Notes: generated by a model not told the origin, from the sequence alone. Counted from the first letter of the stretch, positions 32,701-44,604 are shown. The stretch is 64,000 bases of DNA from Micrasema longulum (GCA_022494885.1 JAGVSM010004925.1:124001-188000); one strand, 5' to 3'. Translations and numbers: made by a program.

Positions 32701-34914
32701 TTGTTATATTTTTTTAAAAAAAACCTAAAATGTGTGCAGGTTTGTTTTCAAAAGCTTTAATTTATTTATGTTTTTTCGGGTCGTTGCAATGTACTCATGA
32801 CAACGTGACGTCACCCATCCAAAGGCCATTAGCACAGAGGATAATGATTTCATTGACCGTACAGCGGCCGCTGTAGCCTTAACGAGTCTGTGATCTTTAT
32901 TAGACATTATGTTATTCCTTCCTCCCCCGTTCTGTGTAATAATATGTTGAGTGTAGAGCCAACAAGACAAAAGCCTTTTCAAATTCTTCGTCGGACCATC
33001 ATAATACATTATAACCGGGGACTTTGCATTTTGCCTGGGAACAATAAAACATTAAAATATACGTAAAACTTGACAGTTGTGTGCGGGTGAATGGGGGAGT
33101 GAATGTGGTGTGTAGTGATGCGCACAACGAATTTTTGAAACATTTTATTTAATTACTTATTATTTTTAAACATTTGATTATAAAGTACATACATAAATAC
33201 GTATTACACACCTTTATATATTTTTATTAGCGACCCACATTATTTGTTAAGAACAGGAAAAAAGTCTTAAAAATTGGCCAAAATCATGGCTTTTGGAATG
33301 ATTTTAGGTATATTTTATGTGTTTTATATTTTTTTATTTATCGTTTTTGAACTCCAATTTTTTGAAAATGTACTTCAGGGTCCGCGTTGTAATGGGTAGT
33401 TAAAATTGAACGAAGTTATGCAAAAAACAGCCAGTCATAAAAAAAATAAACCGAGATAATAGCATATTTTAGAAACGAGTGAATAATCGAATCTACATAA
33501 CGGTTGAAATGTTTTTGACTTTGACACATGATAAACCATGAATGCATAATTTTTTTTTATGCTACAAAAATCTTATTTTATACTCGAACAGTTTAAATTA
33601 TTAAAAAAAAAACCGACAGATTTTTGCTGTGGGTGATTTTTGCAAATGGAAAAATGCTGTTTTTGTGATTGACACTATTTTCAGAAAGTGATTATAACGG
33701 TTTTTTGAATGAAAGCGGTCTGACTGTTCTTAGCAAAACATAAAGTTGATTTTACTGCACCCTATAACACAAATATATATTTTCTTCAAAATTGTAGACT
33801 GGTGGCTTTCTACATAACTACGTTCAATTAATCTTCAGTTTTATCTACAACGTAAAATTAGGTGTTCTGTATAAAAAATACAAAAGTATAATTTTTTTTT
33901 AAACATGTTTTATTACAGATTACCGACAAATAAACATGAAATTTTCATACAAATATTCACATGTTCAAACATAAGTATTGATGTTAGTTTAAACCGTCTC
34001 GATATGTACCGATGAAGATAGCGTTTAGAATCGCTGCCCGCTGGAAGTTTTATCTACTAGATTTGATTTGGTCTCTTTTGAAAATAGTTTTTTAACATTC
34101 AGAATATTCCATGAATCATAACGGGGTTAAGTTTCAAATACGCAATGGTTTTAATACCGAATCATTTTTGTGTTTTTTTTTATTAAAGTGCGTATTATTT
34201 ACCCAAATACGTAAATTTTGAAGTCATCAAAAACTTTAAACCTTGATCGACCACTAATACGTTATTTAAAGGAAGTATGTTTTATAAAATCATTTATTTT
34301 CGCTTTGAAAAGTAACCGTTTTTTTTAACGATAATATTAAAATAGGTCATGCACATCACTACTAAATATGTGTACTTCAAGGGTTCGTCTCTTAAAGATT
34401 AAAGGAATTCGCAGATAATTAGATTGAGAAACATATTGTACCATGTATAAATTAAATAAATGTGGACTTTAACGCTAACGTGGAGCACACGTGTATTAAA
34501 GTATATTCTGTTTTGTATCTAAAACCATCTGAGCTTAAATTTTAGGTAAAATTGTGTATCCTTAAGTTAAAGGAAAACTATTCTAATGGGTTTAATTAAA
34601 AACATTAATTAAGTATAATCTTTATTTTACAATTATAAATCATAAAGTTTTTGAGATAAAATGACATTTAAGAAATTTATTTGAGACAACAAATGGTAGT
34701 TTTAAGAGCGCTAAGACCATTTAAAATATTTTCTTAAGGTTTTGATAGAGTAAAAATAACGCTTCTAATACAGTCAAAACTCATGTTTAGAATGGGAGTT
34801 TGATTTATTTGATTTTTTATTATTGAAAACACGTTCCTTAAAATAAGATAGTAAAAGAAACTGAATTTTGTTATGTACGAAATCATTATTTAAAATAAAC
34901 ATTTTAAGGCCAAT
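32701..34914. other. No gene recognised; one less AT-rich patch
   Basis: The patch at 32785-33030 contains TGACGTCA (32807-32814), a palindromic CRE-type site, plus a GCGGCCGC octamer near 32864, and no copy elsewhere in the window. It could be a conserved non-coding element, but nothing shows this. The rest is AT-rich. Confidence 0.4.
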
Positions 34915-34990
34915 CATTTCAGGAATCGTTTCTAAGTCATATTGCATGATAGGCAAACGGCTGACAATCAGACCAGGTAAACTATTATAA
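34915..34990 (-). mobile_element. SINE-A core scrap
   Basis: Plus-strand CAGGAATCGTTTCTAAGTC and GATAGGCAAACGGCTGAC resemble the inverted SINE-A tRNA-like core. Highly decayed. Confidence 0.4.
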
Positions 34991-35239
34991 TCATTTGAAT
35001 GCAAGTAAAATCCAATTAATGAAATCAATTTGCGTATGCAGGTTTTTTTTCACGTATTTAAAAATTAACGTTATTTTAATTCGGTTATATTTGACATTGT
35101 GTATAAGGAAAATACGCATCGCAATACTATATTTATTTTAATAAGGTAAAATTTGTCCATTAAGATTATAAATAAAGCACTTAACCTAACTTTTAACTTT
35201 TGAAAATACGTTCTCCATCGCTGGATTTGTTTTTATTCA

Positions 35240-35330
35240 ACTCGTAATATCGGGTTGTAGTCCCGTGGCTAGTGTTGCGTATTCGCGGATCTGGGTGTCG
35301 ATGTTCAGACCGCAATCTTCTTTTATTTGA
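35240..35330 (+). repeat. tRNA-like SINE scrap, pair with 855-950
   Basis: GGTTGTAGTCCCGTGGCTAG and GGATCTGGGTGTCGATG with a weak B box. See the partner copy for the comparison. Confidence 0.35.
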
Positions 35331-35554
35331 TTACCATTTACTAATTCCGAGTTGAAAATGGTTATTGAAATAAATATTTTGGTAAATTATACGAACGCAA
35401 TTATTATTTTTAGCAATAAAAAAAAACTGTAGGTACATGAGTAATAAAAAAAATAGTGTAAACCTAATATTTATTTTGTTGATTATTTCTGTATATTAAG
35501 TCTTCTTTACTAATGTTATTAAATATTTGTATACAGCCACTTACCGACTTTTCT

Positions 35555-35598
35555 GTGTCTACCGGTTTCGAGACGTACCCGTCTCTTCATCAGGACAC
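35555..35598 (-). ncRNA. Hammerhead ribozyme, intact core (left arm)
   Basis: Minus strand: stem I GTGTC/GACAC (5 perfect pairs), core CTGATGA, stem II GAGAC-GGGTAC-GTCTC, then GAAA, a minimal stem III (ACCGGT, self-complementary) and a GUA cleavage triplet. Every core nucleotide of the hammerhead fold is present. A stem III this short is known from Penelope-type hammerheads, which can work as dimers through the palindrome. On the DNA it faces the copy at 36351. Confidence 0.85.
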
Positions 35599-36350
35599 CA
35601 ATTAAACCAACATGCAAACCAACATGCAAAACCCACTATACACTTTCATCATAGTTATGAATATATTCTGTTGTTTGAGAATGAATGAAAAAACTAGAGG
35701 GGATGGAAGGAGCAAAAATGAATTAAATTTAATAAAAAAAAATGCTGTTGATTATTGATATACAATTGATTTAATAAATTCCCTTTTAAATAGAAAACTA
35801 AAAAAAAAATACATCAAACAATTTTTATATCCTGTCAACGTTGATCATAGTATATTGGTTGATTTGGTGTTTATTTTGTAGAATTCCATATTAAAACTTA
35901 TAATATTAGAAATCAAACACCAATTTGAGTCTACTGAACACTTTATTTTATGTTTACAAAAAAAAAAAATTGGAGTTAAAATCCCACATACAAATAATAA
36001 AGGGTTAAAAGTAAATATGAGTAATATGGAAATATTTTACATTAGGAAAGCTTTTAAAAATAATGTTTCTTTGATCAATTATCAAACATATTTCCAATAT
36101 GGTCCTGCATACGATGTTCCACTGTAATGGTCACCCTATTAAACATATTATATTAAGCTTACCTCCTCCCTCCATCCCCTTTACTTTTTTTATTAATTCT
36201 CAAACAACAGTATATTTTCATGATTTAATAAGTGCATGTTTGTCCTAATCAGTGCATGCGCTTATTAAAATGCATGTCGTGTTGGTTTTATATTTTTGTG
36301 CAACAACTATGGTGAAAGTGCATAGTGAGTTTTGCATGCTGGTTTAATTG

Positions 36351-36394
36351 GTGTCCTGACGAAGAGACGGGTATGTCTCGAAACCGGTAGACAT
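36351..36394 (+). ncRNA. Hammerhead ribozyme, intact core (right arm)
   Basis: Stem I GTGTC/GACAT (one G-U pair), core CTGACGA (36356-36362), stem II GAGAC-GGGTAT-GTCTC (36364-36379), GAAA (36380-36383), CCGG stem III, GTA triplet. Differs from the left-arm copy at few positions, all compatible with the fold. It sits about 220 nt after the PLE stop codon, where a terminal-repeat ribozyme is expected. Confidence 0.85.
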
Positions 36395-36469
36395 AGAAAA
36401 GTCGGCAAAAGGCTATATACAAATATTTAATAACATTTAGTAAAATGTTTGACCACAAAGTAAGTAAGT

Positions 36470-36565
36470 GAACTCGGCACGAGTAATCCATAGTGAGGTC
36501 ACATTATTTTTATTATTAATCTTTGTTTAAAATGGAAAAAAACTAATAAATAAATACGTTTTGTT
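36470..36565 (+). repeat. Repeat G copy 1, short element with TAAA tail
   Basis: AGTGAGGTCAC, TTTTTATTATTAATC and a TAAATAAATA end are shared with 60758-60882, where the same unit interrupts a LINE. It is about 100 bp, AT-rich and non-coding. Confidence 0.65.
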
Positions 36566-37300
36566 CAATTTCATTAGAATTTTAATTTTGCATTTTAATT
36601 CAAATCGCACATCATTTTCTGCTTTTAAATGCACTTTTAATGGTAAAGCACTGCCATTAGAACAGAATAATAGTGCTTCATTTCAAAATAGCATTATTAG
36701 CAGATTTGAATAAAATTTCATTTTGGAAAATACAAAGGCTTAAAGTAGGGCAATTTAAAATTTAGTTAGTGTGAATAACTGCGTCCAAATCCTTTTCAGA
36801 ACAAATTTCTGAAGTGGACAGCGAATAGCACAAAGCATAATTTGGTCACCATTTGTTCTTTTCCACTACTGAACAAATTTAACAGCTCCTAGCGACAAAA
36901 CGAGGAATATGTAAATTCAGATGAAGAACATTGCACTGGCACTATTGTACAAAGCTTATGCGGAAAATAGAGATACTTAAAATTATTTAAGCTGTGCAGA
37001 AAGCTCTTAGGATACGAAGCTTTTTCCTTAACTAAACATTATTTTTCCTTTTCAAAGTAATACTTTAGGAAGAAAAATATTATTTATGTTTAAAATTTTA
37101 ATAACGAAGTAACACTTAGCTTACGCAACGATTGGAAGTAATATCAGCTTACTGAAATTATTTGGACGATAGTGAGTTTTTCCCTGTTTTAAACAACCAA
37201 ATAAAATGTTTTAAAATGAAATAAAATTAAATGAAACAAAAACACATTATTAAAAATTAGATAATTTTTATTTGGACGTACGCAAACAATTGTTTTGATG
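36566..37300. other. No gene recognised
   Basis: AT-rich with no supported feature. Confidence 0.45.
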
Positions 37301-37302
37301 TT

Positions 37303-37820
37303 TTTTTATTTTTATTTATTTACAATTTTAAAAAACCCGTTAGGGTTACATTAAAAATTTAATATTGTCTAGTCATTTTATGTCTCGTCTAGTCTAGTTA
37401 ATTCAGTAATCATGTTTTTTTTCTTTTAGGTCGTTGTAGTGTTTAAGTCCATTATGTAGTATTTTTGACTGTCCTGTGTTTATCTTTGCTTTTTCAATAT
37501 GATAGTGTTGTTGTTGTCTGGTGTTATATTTGTGTATGTCAGTATTTTTGACTAATATTATGTCATCGTCTTGTGTGTTTCCCAGTGTTATTTTGTGCAC
37601 AATTTTTAAGGTCTCAATGTCAGTCAAGTAGTTTATGTCAAACTGGTGTGTTTTTTTGTACAGTTCAGTCGTAGAGGTCAGGTAGGGTAGGTTGTATGTT
37701 AGTTTAAGAATTTTATTTTGTTGTCTTTGTATTCTTGTTATGTCTGTCTTGTTACCAGTTCCCCAGAAGGCGATCATGTAACTCATTTTACTTTTGACAT
37801 AGGCCTCGTACATCATAATT
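37303..37820 (-). mobile_element. Jockey-like LINE, 5'-truncated RT tail
   Basis: Minus strand 37816-37403 is open for 137 codons: YEAYVKSKMSYMIAFWGTGN, IQRQQNKILKLTYNLPY, TELYKKTHQFDINYL, ending EKKHDY. It is the RT C-terminal region after the catalytic core (xxSxxxYxxxxWG...IQxxQNKxLRxxxxxP). A short 3' UTR (CTAACGGGTTTTTTAAAATT) ends in a TAAATAAATAAA tail at 37303-37322. The frame is uninterrupted, so the copy is fairly young. Confidence 0.85.
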
Positions 37821-37953
37821 TTTTCCTTTCTTGGTATAAAATCTTTAATTTTGTAGAAGAAGCCATGTAGTGATGCTAGTACTTATATATCCATCTATAA
37901 AACAATAAAATAGTTTGCTGCATAAAATTTGATTTGCTTAAATGGTTAAGGCG

Positions 37954-38713
37954 GTAGTCTGGTAAAACAAACGCAAAATTAGGAAATCATACGGTTTCGC
38001 CATTTTAAAACAAATGGTTTTTTTTTAAATCGCGCAATAATAAATTGTTGTTGGTAAGTGCTGGTCTAAAGGTCATTAAAAAGTCAAAGGGATATTGTTT
38101 AAAATTGAATATTACAACCAGAATAATCTTCTTTTTCCAAAAAAAAGAATATAATTCTATAAAAAAGGTTTAACTAAAGTATTTCAATCTTTAAAAAAAT
38201 ATATACTACCGAAGGCATAATTTGAAGTAGAAATAAAGGAAAATGTCACAAAAATGTAAGTGATTTTAAAATGCTAGTATTAAAAAAATAGAATTTGGCT
38301 TCAGCCACTTTCATGTTCAATTTACTATCTTTAAATAATTACAATAAATTTAAGTTCAATACTTAGTATTAATCGAGATCCCAGATACCTAAATTTAGTC
38401 TAAACTTGAAATGGCGTAATCTGCTGGTCTAAAAGTAATTATATTTTTATTTATACAATGTAAATATAAGTTATTACATCATTACAATGGAATGCCATAA
38501 AAAATTGTCAATAAATAATTTAAATGAAATTATATTTTAGTTACATAAAACTTTTGAGTATATTTTTTAACAGAAATACCCTTAAAAATATTGTTTTTAT
38601 CTAATTTATGTTTTTTATTTTTTTTATTATTGCGCAGTTTAAAAAAGACATTCGTTTTAAAATGACAAAATCGTATGATTTCCTAATTTTGCTTTCGTTT
38701 TACCAGACTACAA
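37954..38713. mobile_element. Foldback element with about 88-bp inverted termini
   Basis: GTAGTCTGGTAAAAC at 37954 begins a left arm matched by the inverse of 38626-38713, including AAATTAGGAAATCATACG and CATTTTAAAAC, with few mismatches. The 580-bp interior has no coding and includes a scrap related to the insert at 9057-9287. Long inverted termini with a non-coding centre suggest a non-autonomous DNA transposon. No clear target duplication was found. Confidence 0.75.
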
Positions 38714-39397
38714 TTACTATTACATTACAGTTACTGTTACACATTTTCAGTTCTCCAGCAAATTCTATAACATAATATTTTTACATCGATTCGCATTAAA
38801 TAAACTTCCGTTTGCTGTCTCTTTCAGCAATTAAGGACCTCGGTTAGGTTCGGAACTTAACTAAATAACGGCTTTAACAAGACAAAGGAAGAATGTTTTA
38901 TTAATTCAAGAGAACAGTTTGTTGACTTTTTTAATTGAGATCACAAGTAAACTCAAAAGGACGGTTAAAGGGTATAATCCAAAATGTATTTCTTCCTTAA
39001 TTGTTAAGAAATGTCTTGAATCAAAAGTGTTCAGTTTTATAATTGGTAATATCTGCCAAATAATGTCTTTTGTGGCTTGTAGTTACAAAACCCATTGTGT
39101 ATTTTCAATTTTCTCTCATTTTTTCCTATAATTCAGGCGCTATATACAAAACAATGCGTGTTATTTAGGTTTGCAATGCTTTGAAAGTTGTTGGTTTATT
39201 TCCATAATAATCTAATGGGGTCAAATTGCTGAATCTTGGACGCCAATTAACAGAAGTATTTTTGGAAATAATGTTGTAGTCAAACTTGTCATGGAGTAAA
39301 TGAATGGTTTGACCAAGAGCCGAAAGAGACGCGAAATGTCTATACTTTCATACTCCTTCTCAATAATGTTTTATTTCTCTATTGCAAAAAGTTAGAT
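38714..39397. other. No gene recognised
   Basis: A plus-strand frame at 38919-39131 has no domain or splice support. Confidence 0.4.
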
Positions 39398-39632
39398 CTA
39401 TATAACTCGCTAGCGGGGAAATTCAACATATCTACAAACATTTGGACAAACTCGAAACATAGTTGATTAAACTAACTGGAATAAAAAGAAGTAAAAAAAT
39501 AGTAAACTTGTTTTCTGCCATTGCCTAGTAGGTAGATGGATCAGTTGGATGAATCTCACCCACATGATAAATGTTTCAGCTCTTTTACTTCACAAAAGCC
39601 AACGGGTGGAAGAGTTGAGGAAATATAGATTT
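39398..39632 (+). mobile_element. Two family-B pieces in series
   Basis: 39398-39465 holds a B 3' end (ATCTACAAACATTTGGACAA), and 39500-39632 a B 5' end (CATTGCCTAGTAGGTAGATG, CTCACCCACATGATAAATG, TTCACAAAAGCCAACGGG). The second breaks off at the LINE-like tail starting near 39633. Confidence 0.7.
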
Positions 39633-39990
39633 ATTTTATTTTTATTTATTTATTTATTTTATTCAGAAAACATACAGTCATACAAAATAAGTACTAAAAA
39701 CAACAATTTTTTAACATAAAAAGACCAATTAAGTTTTCATAAATTAAAAATATATAAACATTAAATGTGACAAAAAATAAAAAATAAATAAGAATTTTAA
39801 ATGAGAAAAGAATAATTGTTGACATTTGCGTTTTCCATGGAGGTAATAAATTAAAATAAATAAAAATACCGAATGAACACTCCGAGCCATCCACGCACAC
39901 ACATGAACGCACATATAAAACATACACAAACATATACATTACATGTGGCACATATACATAGCATAAACCACTCAAGATGTACATTCAGCA
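39633..39990 (-). mobile_element. Retroelement 3' UTR with TAAA tail
   Basis: The minus strand ends TATGTTTTCTGAATAAAATA then AATAAATAAATAA at 39633-39660, and upstream is non-coding with a TG-rich patch. The organisation is that of a LINE 3' end. Open frames here are low-complexity (F/Y/I-rich) and not supported. It interrupts a family-B copy. Confidence 0.55.
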
Positions 39991-40029
39991 ACTATCCCAA
40001 ATAATCGACCCCATGAAGAAATTTTCTGT

Positions 40030-40675
40030 ACAAATGCAACGTGCAGTTAAAAATGTCTACATCAATAGATGTTTAAATGTTATTCTTATTTATATATTAT
40101 GTAGGTACATATAATATGTATTTGTATGTTCGTTTTGAATCAACGTACGGGTATTGTCATACCAACGCATTTTGTAGTAACCTACCGTATTAGTATTGTA
40201 TGGGACTCGTTGGACATTATTCATTCAGTGTGTATCTAGCAAATTTTAAAATAAAATGCTTTAAATTAAATTTTAACAAAAAGTTTTCAAAAGTAGGTAT
40301 AAACTAAATTAAAAAAAAATAAACTTCTTACCAAGCTCTTTCCTGCACCTTTTTAAATGTAATTACATGGTATAAATTATTATTTTTTTTTTTATACTTA
40401 CGCACCCACACACACGCACCCTCTCCATCATTCATTCCCACACACACATGTACCTTCTCCCTCATTCATTCACGCATACACACATTAACATATACACACA
40501 TGAATACAAACGTTCACACATACAATTACGTAAACTCTTTTCTTATATATTATGTTTTATTAGATTTACAGTAGATTTTTTTAAATTGGCTCTAGTACCT
40601 ACTGCTAATATATTCCTTCTTATTTTTTATGCAATAGCTGTAAAAATCTCAAATAAAATAAATAAAGATGTGCAA
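40030..40675 (+). repeat. Repeat H copy 2, most complete
   Basis: Runs from about TGTTTAAATGTTATTC (40068) through GTATTGTATGGGACTCGTTG, a CA-rich patch (40400-40520) and AAATTGGCTCTAGTACC to the AAATAAAATAAATAAA tail. The inverted partner is at 13567-14180 and a partial one at 57395-57785. Confidence 0.75.
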
Positions 40676-40677
40676 AA

Positions 40678-40875
40678 TGGTAAATAATATACAATGTGTA
40701 AAGTGGTTTCTGTAACTAGCTACTAACAGCTCATAAGCCCTGTAAATGTCTAGATTTCCATATTCTCTTCGTAAAAATGTTTTTTCTCTCTGTTGCTCAG
40801 GGAGGAAATCCAGCATATCTACAAAAATTTGGATACACTCAAAACATTCTAAATTAACACAATTCAAAAGCATTG
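40678..40875 (+). mobile_element. Family-B fragment
   Basis: GTGTAAAGTGG, CTCATAAGCCCTGTAAATG, CTGTTGCTCAGGGAGGAAAT, ACAAAAATTTGGATACACTC follow the consensus order. The 5' half is missing. It directly follows repeat H copy 2. Confidence 0.7.
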
Positions 40876-41407
40876 TTCTAGTAAACGGCATTACATTTTT
40901 AATTTGAGTATTGTTACAGAGCACAAATTAAAAATAAATTAACATCATTTATTTCACAAGAGACAGGATGAACATCAAAGTAATAATACGCCAGTGGCTA
41001 ATAGAGTCGCTCATATGGACAAAAACCATTATATTACTATCAACCACGAATTTTGCTTCAGTTTATAGCAATACAACGAGCCGTTTGTCCTTAGGTTGAA
41101 AATTGCAAGTGCAAACCAAAACCGTTACACGTTTGTTGTTAAACTAAAATTTAAAACTTTTTTCTTTATGCAATAAGTTGATAAGTTTCTCCAGCGAATT
41201 ATTACTCGGAATTCTATAACGACAAAATCATTATCATAGTAGCAAAAAAATATAACTAAATTTTTTATCTTGTGCACAATAAGTTAATAGATTACGCAAT
41301 AAGAACAAATCGTTGTTTTAAAAACTTTATGAATATCTAATTAAGTTAAAGTTTTCTAAATTACTACGCAGGAGTCCTTATTTTGAAAAAATCATAGAGT
41401 TGTGTAG
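40876..41407. other. No gene recognised
   Basis: AT-rich, with nothing supported. Confidence 0.45.
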
Positions 41408-41580
41408 TGGTGGAGTGGTGTAGTAGTTGAGACGCTTGACTTATGCACGAAAGGTTCCGGGTTTGATTCCCGGTGGAAACAAAAAAATAAAATGTGATTT
41501 TTCTCAAGCCTGGGTGTTCTGTGATGTAATTCACCACTGTAATTGGGCCTCCTGGACTGTTGTGGTGCAAAAAAAAATCT
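41408..41580 (+). mobile_element. tRNA-derived SINE (SINE-1-related)
   Basis: A-box-like GGTGTAGTAGTTGAGACGC (41417-41435) and B box GGGTTTGATTCCCGG (41459-41473) sit at the spacing of a tRNA-derived Pol III promoter. The body CTCAAGCCTGGGTGTTCTGTG resembles SINE-1 (CTCGGTGTTGTGG), but the 3' end differs (TGTTGTGGTGC then A-run). A non-coding retroposon. Confidence 0.8.
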
Positions 41581-43362
41581 AAAACAAAAAGTAAGATGGC
41601 AGTTTTTCTGAACGACAAACCGCTTTGAAGAACTTGGTCTAAGAAGAGCGGAGGGGGTAGTAACTTCGTTGAAACATATATAAACTTTGCAGATAACCAA
41701 AACTGAAAACTAATTTTCAACATGAATAATAACTGCAATGTAAGATAGCATTATTTATTGAACGTAAACACCGTGTCTTTCATATTCCCAGAAAATACTC
41801 ATGTTGCGGATCCATGGCCTTCCTGAAAAAGTGAAGTTTATATATAATATAAGTTAAGTTTTTAGTTTTTCAAGAGTTTGAAAATCGAGTGGATCAAACT
41901 CTTTTTTTCTAATTAAATTAATTTCTAACTAAAATCGAACTCTTACTTTCTAATTTTCAATTGTTTGTTTTAGAATTTAATTTCATTAAAAAAAATAATT
42001 CGGTTTGTATTTTATTCAAATTTCATTATAACATCTTAGGATCTACTTATATTGATTTATTTATTAAAAAAACAACAGCCATTGTGAAAAAAAAAAACAA
42101 TATCGACAAATTAACCAAAATCATAGGCCAATTACAGTTTTCTATATACGATATTCGTAAATATATTTTTTAAAAAAAGAAAAAAAAGCGTACCCGTGAA
42201 AAGCAATTTCAAATAATTCCACTTGTAAAAAAATTAAATGTAACAAAAAAATGCAAAAGAAAATATTTATTTTTATTTTTTTCACTCTGGTCTTCAAAAA
42301 ATACTTTCGTTAGCGGATGCATATGGAGTAACCCAGATCAGCCTTCCTTCCTTTCTTCTTTCAAACAAGATAAAATGAATATAATATGAAAATATAAAAA
42401 AAAAAAACAAAGCAGATAATTTTTTTTTAGATAAGTACTGTTAGATAAAAGTAAAATTATTATTTGCAAGAAAGATCGAGCTTTTTTTTGTAGTGATATA
42501 TCGATTTCAGAAAAAAACGTTGTAATAATAATATTATATATGTTTAAAGCATAACCTTTGTGACATTTTAATAAATGTAATAATATTTAAATTCTATCAT
42601 ATTTTTTTATAATTTTGTACAAGCTTATTCAGTATTAAAGGAAACTCGTAAAAGGGAAATGTAATTATATTACGTTGTACAAATTTAATATTACATAACA
42701 AAAAAAGGAAAAACTTTTTTGTGTATTATATGGACCAAAAACCTAATCATTTTATATTTCTTAAGATGTTGTTAAAAAATCTTGATCCTTGTTTTTTTTC
42801 TGTCACGTGGCAGGATTCCCAGGGTAGCAAGGATGACGGAGGAAGAGTTTTACCAAATGGGAAGCCGAATTAACTTTGATTCAAATGCAAATTTTCATTC
42901 GCTAATCGCATTACACGCCAGTCTAGAGACAATCCTTTGAGACTGATACAATGGTCGATATTAAGCTACTGGCTTAAAGGAAGGTGACCAAGGTAAATCT
43001 TTTGTTGTAAACAATGATCAAATTTTAATATGTTGATAAGGGTGTCATTGTCTTTAAACTTTATAAATATTGCTGTAAGCTTGATGTAACTTATTAACCG
43101 TAGAAAGACCAGCACTTAATTTTTAGGCAGCTTTGTTTGCGTACATTCTTTAATACGGTTTTTCAGGACCATAAAACAAAACTTCAAAGGAACATTTTTT
43201 ATTGTGTACTTTTAAAAACATTTTAATGATTTTTTTGGTAATTGAGATTAAAAACGTATTTCACGAATCAAACTATACGCACCGGACGCGAACTAGAGAA
43301 GAGGTTGGGTAGAGAAGAAGTAGATTATTATTATTATTTTTTAGGAATTATTTATTTAAAAA
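41581..43362. other. No gene recognised
   Basis: Extremely A/T-rich with long poly(A) and poly(T). A less AT-rich patch at 42790-42990 (CACGTGGCAGGATTCCCAGG) shows no supported exon. Confidence 0.45.
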
Positions 43363-43440
43363 GAATAACCCGCTAAGCCTCTATTTTGAGGCTTGTCAGC
43401 AGGTGGGATAAAGAAGATATGGAAGAAGGTAATGAAATAT
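43363..43440 (-). mobile_element. SINE-1 3' fragment
   Basis: Plus strand AACCCGCTAAGCCTC and GAGGCTTGTCAGCAGG give the inverted SINE-1 end including its conserved stem-loop (AAGCCTC/GAGGCTT). The tRNA-like head is missing. Confidence 0.75.
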
Positions 43441-43969
43441 ACAAAAATACAAATACAGTATTGTGGAAGGGATGCTAATTTGAGTCATGAAGTATCATTT
43501 AAAAAATATATTAATGGTATATTTTCTAATTTATTTATATGCTTCAACTTTTATTATTATTGGTATGGTTTTGAATTTGCATTATTATTTCATTTCCTAA
43601 TTAATAATTGTATAATTTATAATTTATATTTGTGATTAAATATTTTAATTATAAGTTTTCTAATTTGCATATATTTTGAATTTTTTGATATTATTATAAT
43701 TATTTCAATTTTTTTAATGCATCATTTAATGAAATGAAAAAAATAGATGAAGAAAGAAGGTCCTTCCTAAACACAGGAATTTTCTAGTTAGTCGGGACCT
43801 GGAAAAAAAGAAATCTGTACATTTTAAAACTGTCAAATAAACAAAAAAAAATAAATAGGATTTGGTCCATTTTTTTTTACATATGCAAAAAGAGTTTTAA
43901 AAAAAAGGAATTGTTACGATTGACAAGTTGCCATGTGGAATGTTTGAAGTAACTCGGTTTGTCCTTTAA

Positions 43970-44095
43970 ACACCGTGTATGTTGCATGTTGGTGTAGTGA
44001 GTGTCCTGACAAAGAGACGGATACGTCTCGAAACCGGTAGACTGAAAAAGTCGGTAAGTAGTTCTATACTCATATTTACTAACATTAGTTACCGT
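43970..44095 (+). mobile_element. Solo PLE terminus
   Basis: Shares with 36340-36444 the hammerhead segment, AAAAGTCGG and a closing TTACTAACATTAG-like end. No coding scrap lies nearby, so it is a solo or extensively truncated end. Confidence 0.65.
44001..44045 (+). ncRNA. Hammerhead ribozyme relic, G8 mutated
   Basis: GTGTC, then CTGACAA where the core requires CTGANGA, stem II GAGAC-GGATAC-GTCTC, GAAA, CCGG, GTA, GAC. The substituted base corresponds to the G that acts as general acid, so self-cleavage should be abolished or very weak even though the fold remains possible. Confidence 0.7.
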
Positions 44096-44119
44096 GTATG
44101 TGTTATGCACTGTTGTCCC

Positions 44120-44585
44120 GGTGTCAGAAGTGCGCTTCGTAGTTATTGGCGTGTTTGTCTAACATGCGTAGGTACAAATCCGGTCAGATTGGAAGTGAAA
44201 TGTAAGATTTAAGGTGGTTCTATAATGGTATATATTTTATTGTTACTTGATAGGTATTTAAATCGTTAGTCTGATCACCTTAAATTCCATTTAAAAAAAA
44301 TTAACAATTTGTAATGAGAGAAAAATTTTACACATTGCCGAATGCACCACTGGGAGCGGATATGCAATTTATGATGATAATATAGATTTTGATGCCAGAA
44401 AAAGCTAGTTTTGACAAAAAAAGTGCGCGAAATGGAATGAACTTCCATCAAACATAAATTGTGTGGGAGCCATCTAAAAAACAGATTTATAGGCAGTGTT
44501 AAACCACATTAAAAACAAATAGTTCACTCCAGTTCTTAAGGGAATCGAACCCGGGAATTCAAATATGGTAGGCAAAAGCATTGAT
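44120..44585. mobile_element. Two opposed SINE-A pieces
   Basis: 44120-44385 is in plus orientation: CTTCGTAGTTATTGGCGTG A-box area, weak B box, TTAGTCTGATCACCTT, AATGCACCACTGGG, ATGATGATAA tail. 44480-44585 is minus: GGGAATCGAACCCGGG (44541-44556), TATGGTAGGCAAAAGC. The second B-box complement is well preserved. Confidence 0.65.
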
Positions 44586-44604
44586 TTATGATAAATAAAT
44601 AATA

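Larger units (their letters stand above)
35505..36444 (+). mobile_element. Penelope-like element remnant with inverted termini
   Basis: About 215 bp at 35505-35720 is the inverted copy of 36160-36444 (the right arm holds an extra stretch of roughly 85 bp). Both arms carry a hammerhead motif. Between them, a plus-strand coding scrap ends at TAA 36125-36127. It reads EHFILC, a frame break in a long A run near 35957-35970, then NMSNMEIFYIRKAFKNN and YQTYFQYGPAYDVPL. Its position just before the 3' terminus fits the C-terminus of a PLE protein (RT plus GIY-YIG). PLE terminal repeats are known in direct or inverted form. Confidence 0.7.

Noticed and set aside
32807..32814. CRE-type palindrome TGACGTCA as a regulatory site
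   Set aside because: Similar GACGTCA-bearing sequences occur by chance or in repeats (for example 12827, 47830, 55777); no gene is placed next to it.
39694..39984. Minus-strand frame of 96 codons, hydrophobic
   Set aside because: F/Y/I-rich low-complexity translation of an AT-rich retroelement 3' UTR.
41408..41480. Possible functional tRNA gene on the plus strand
   Set aside because: A and B boxes are good, but no cloverleaf acceptor closes and a SINE body follows.
41364..41738. Minus-strand frames of 102-124 codons
   Set aside because: They run antisense through the tRNA-derived SINE and are explained by it.
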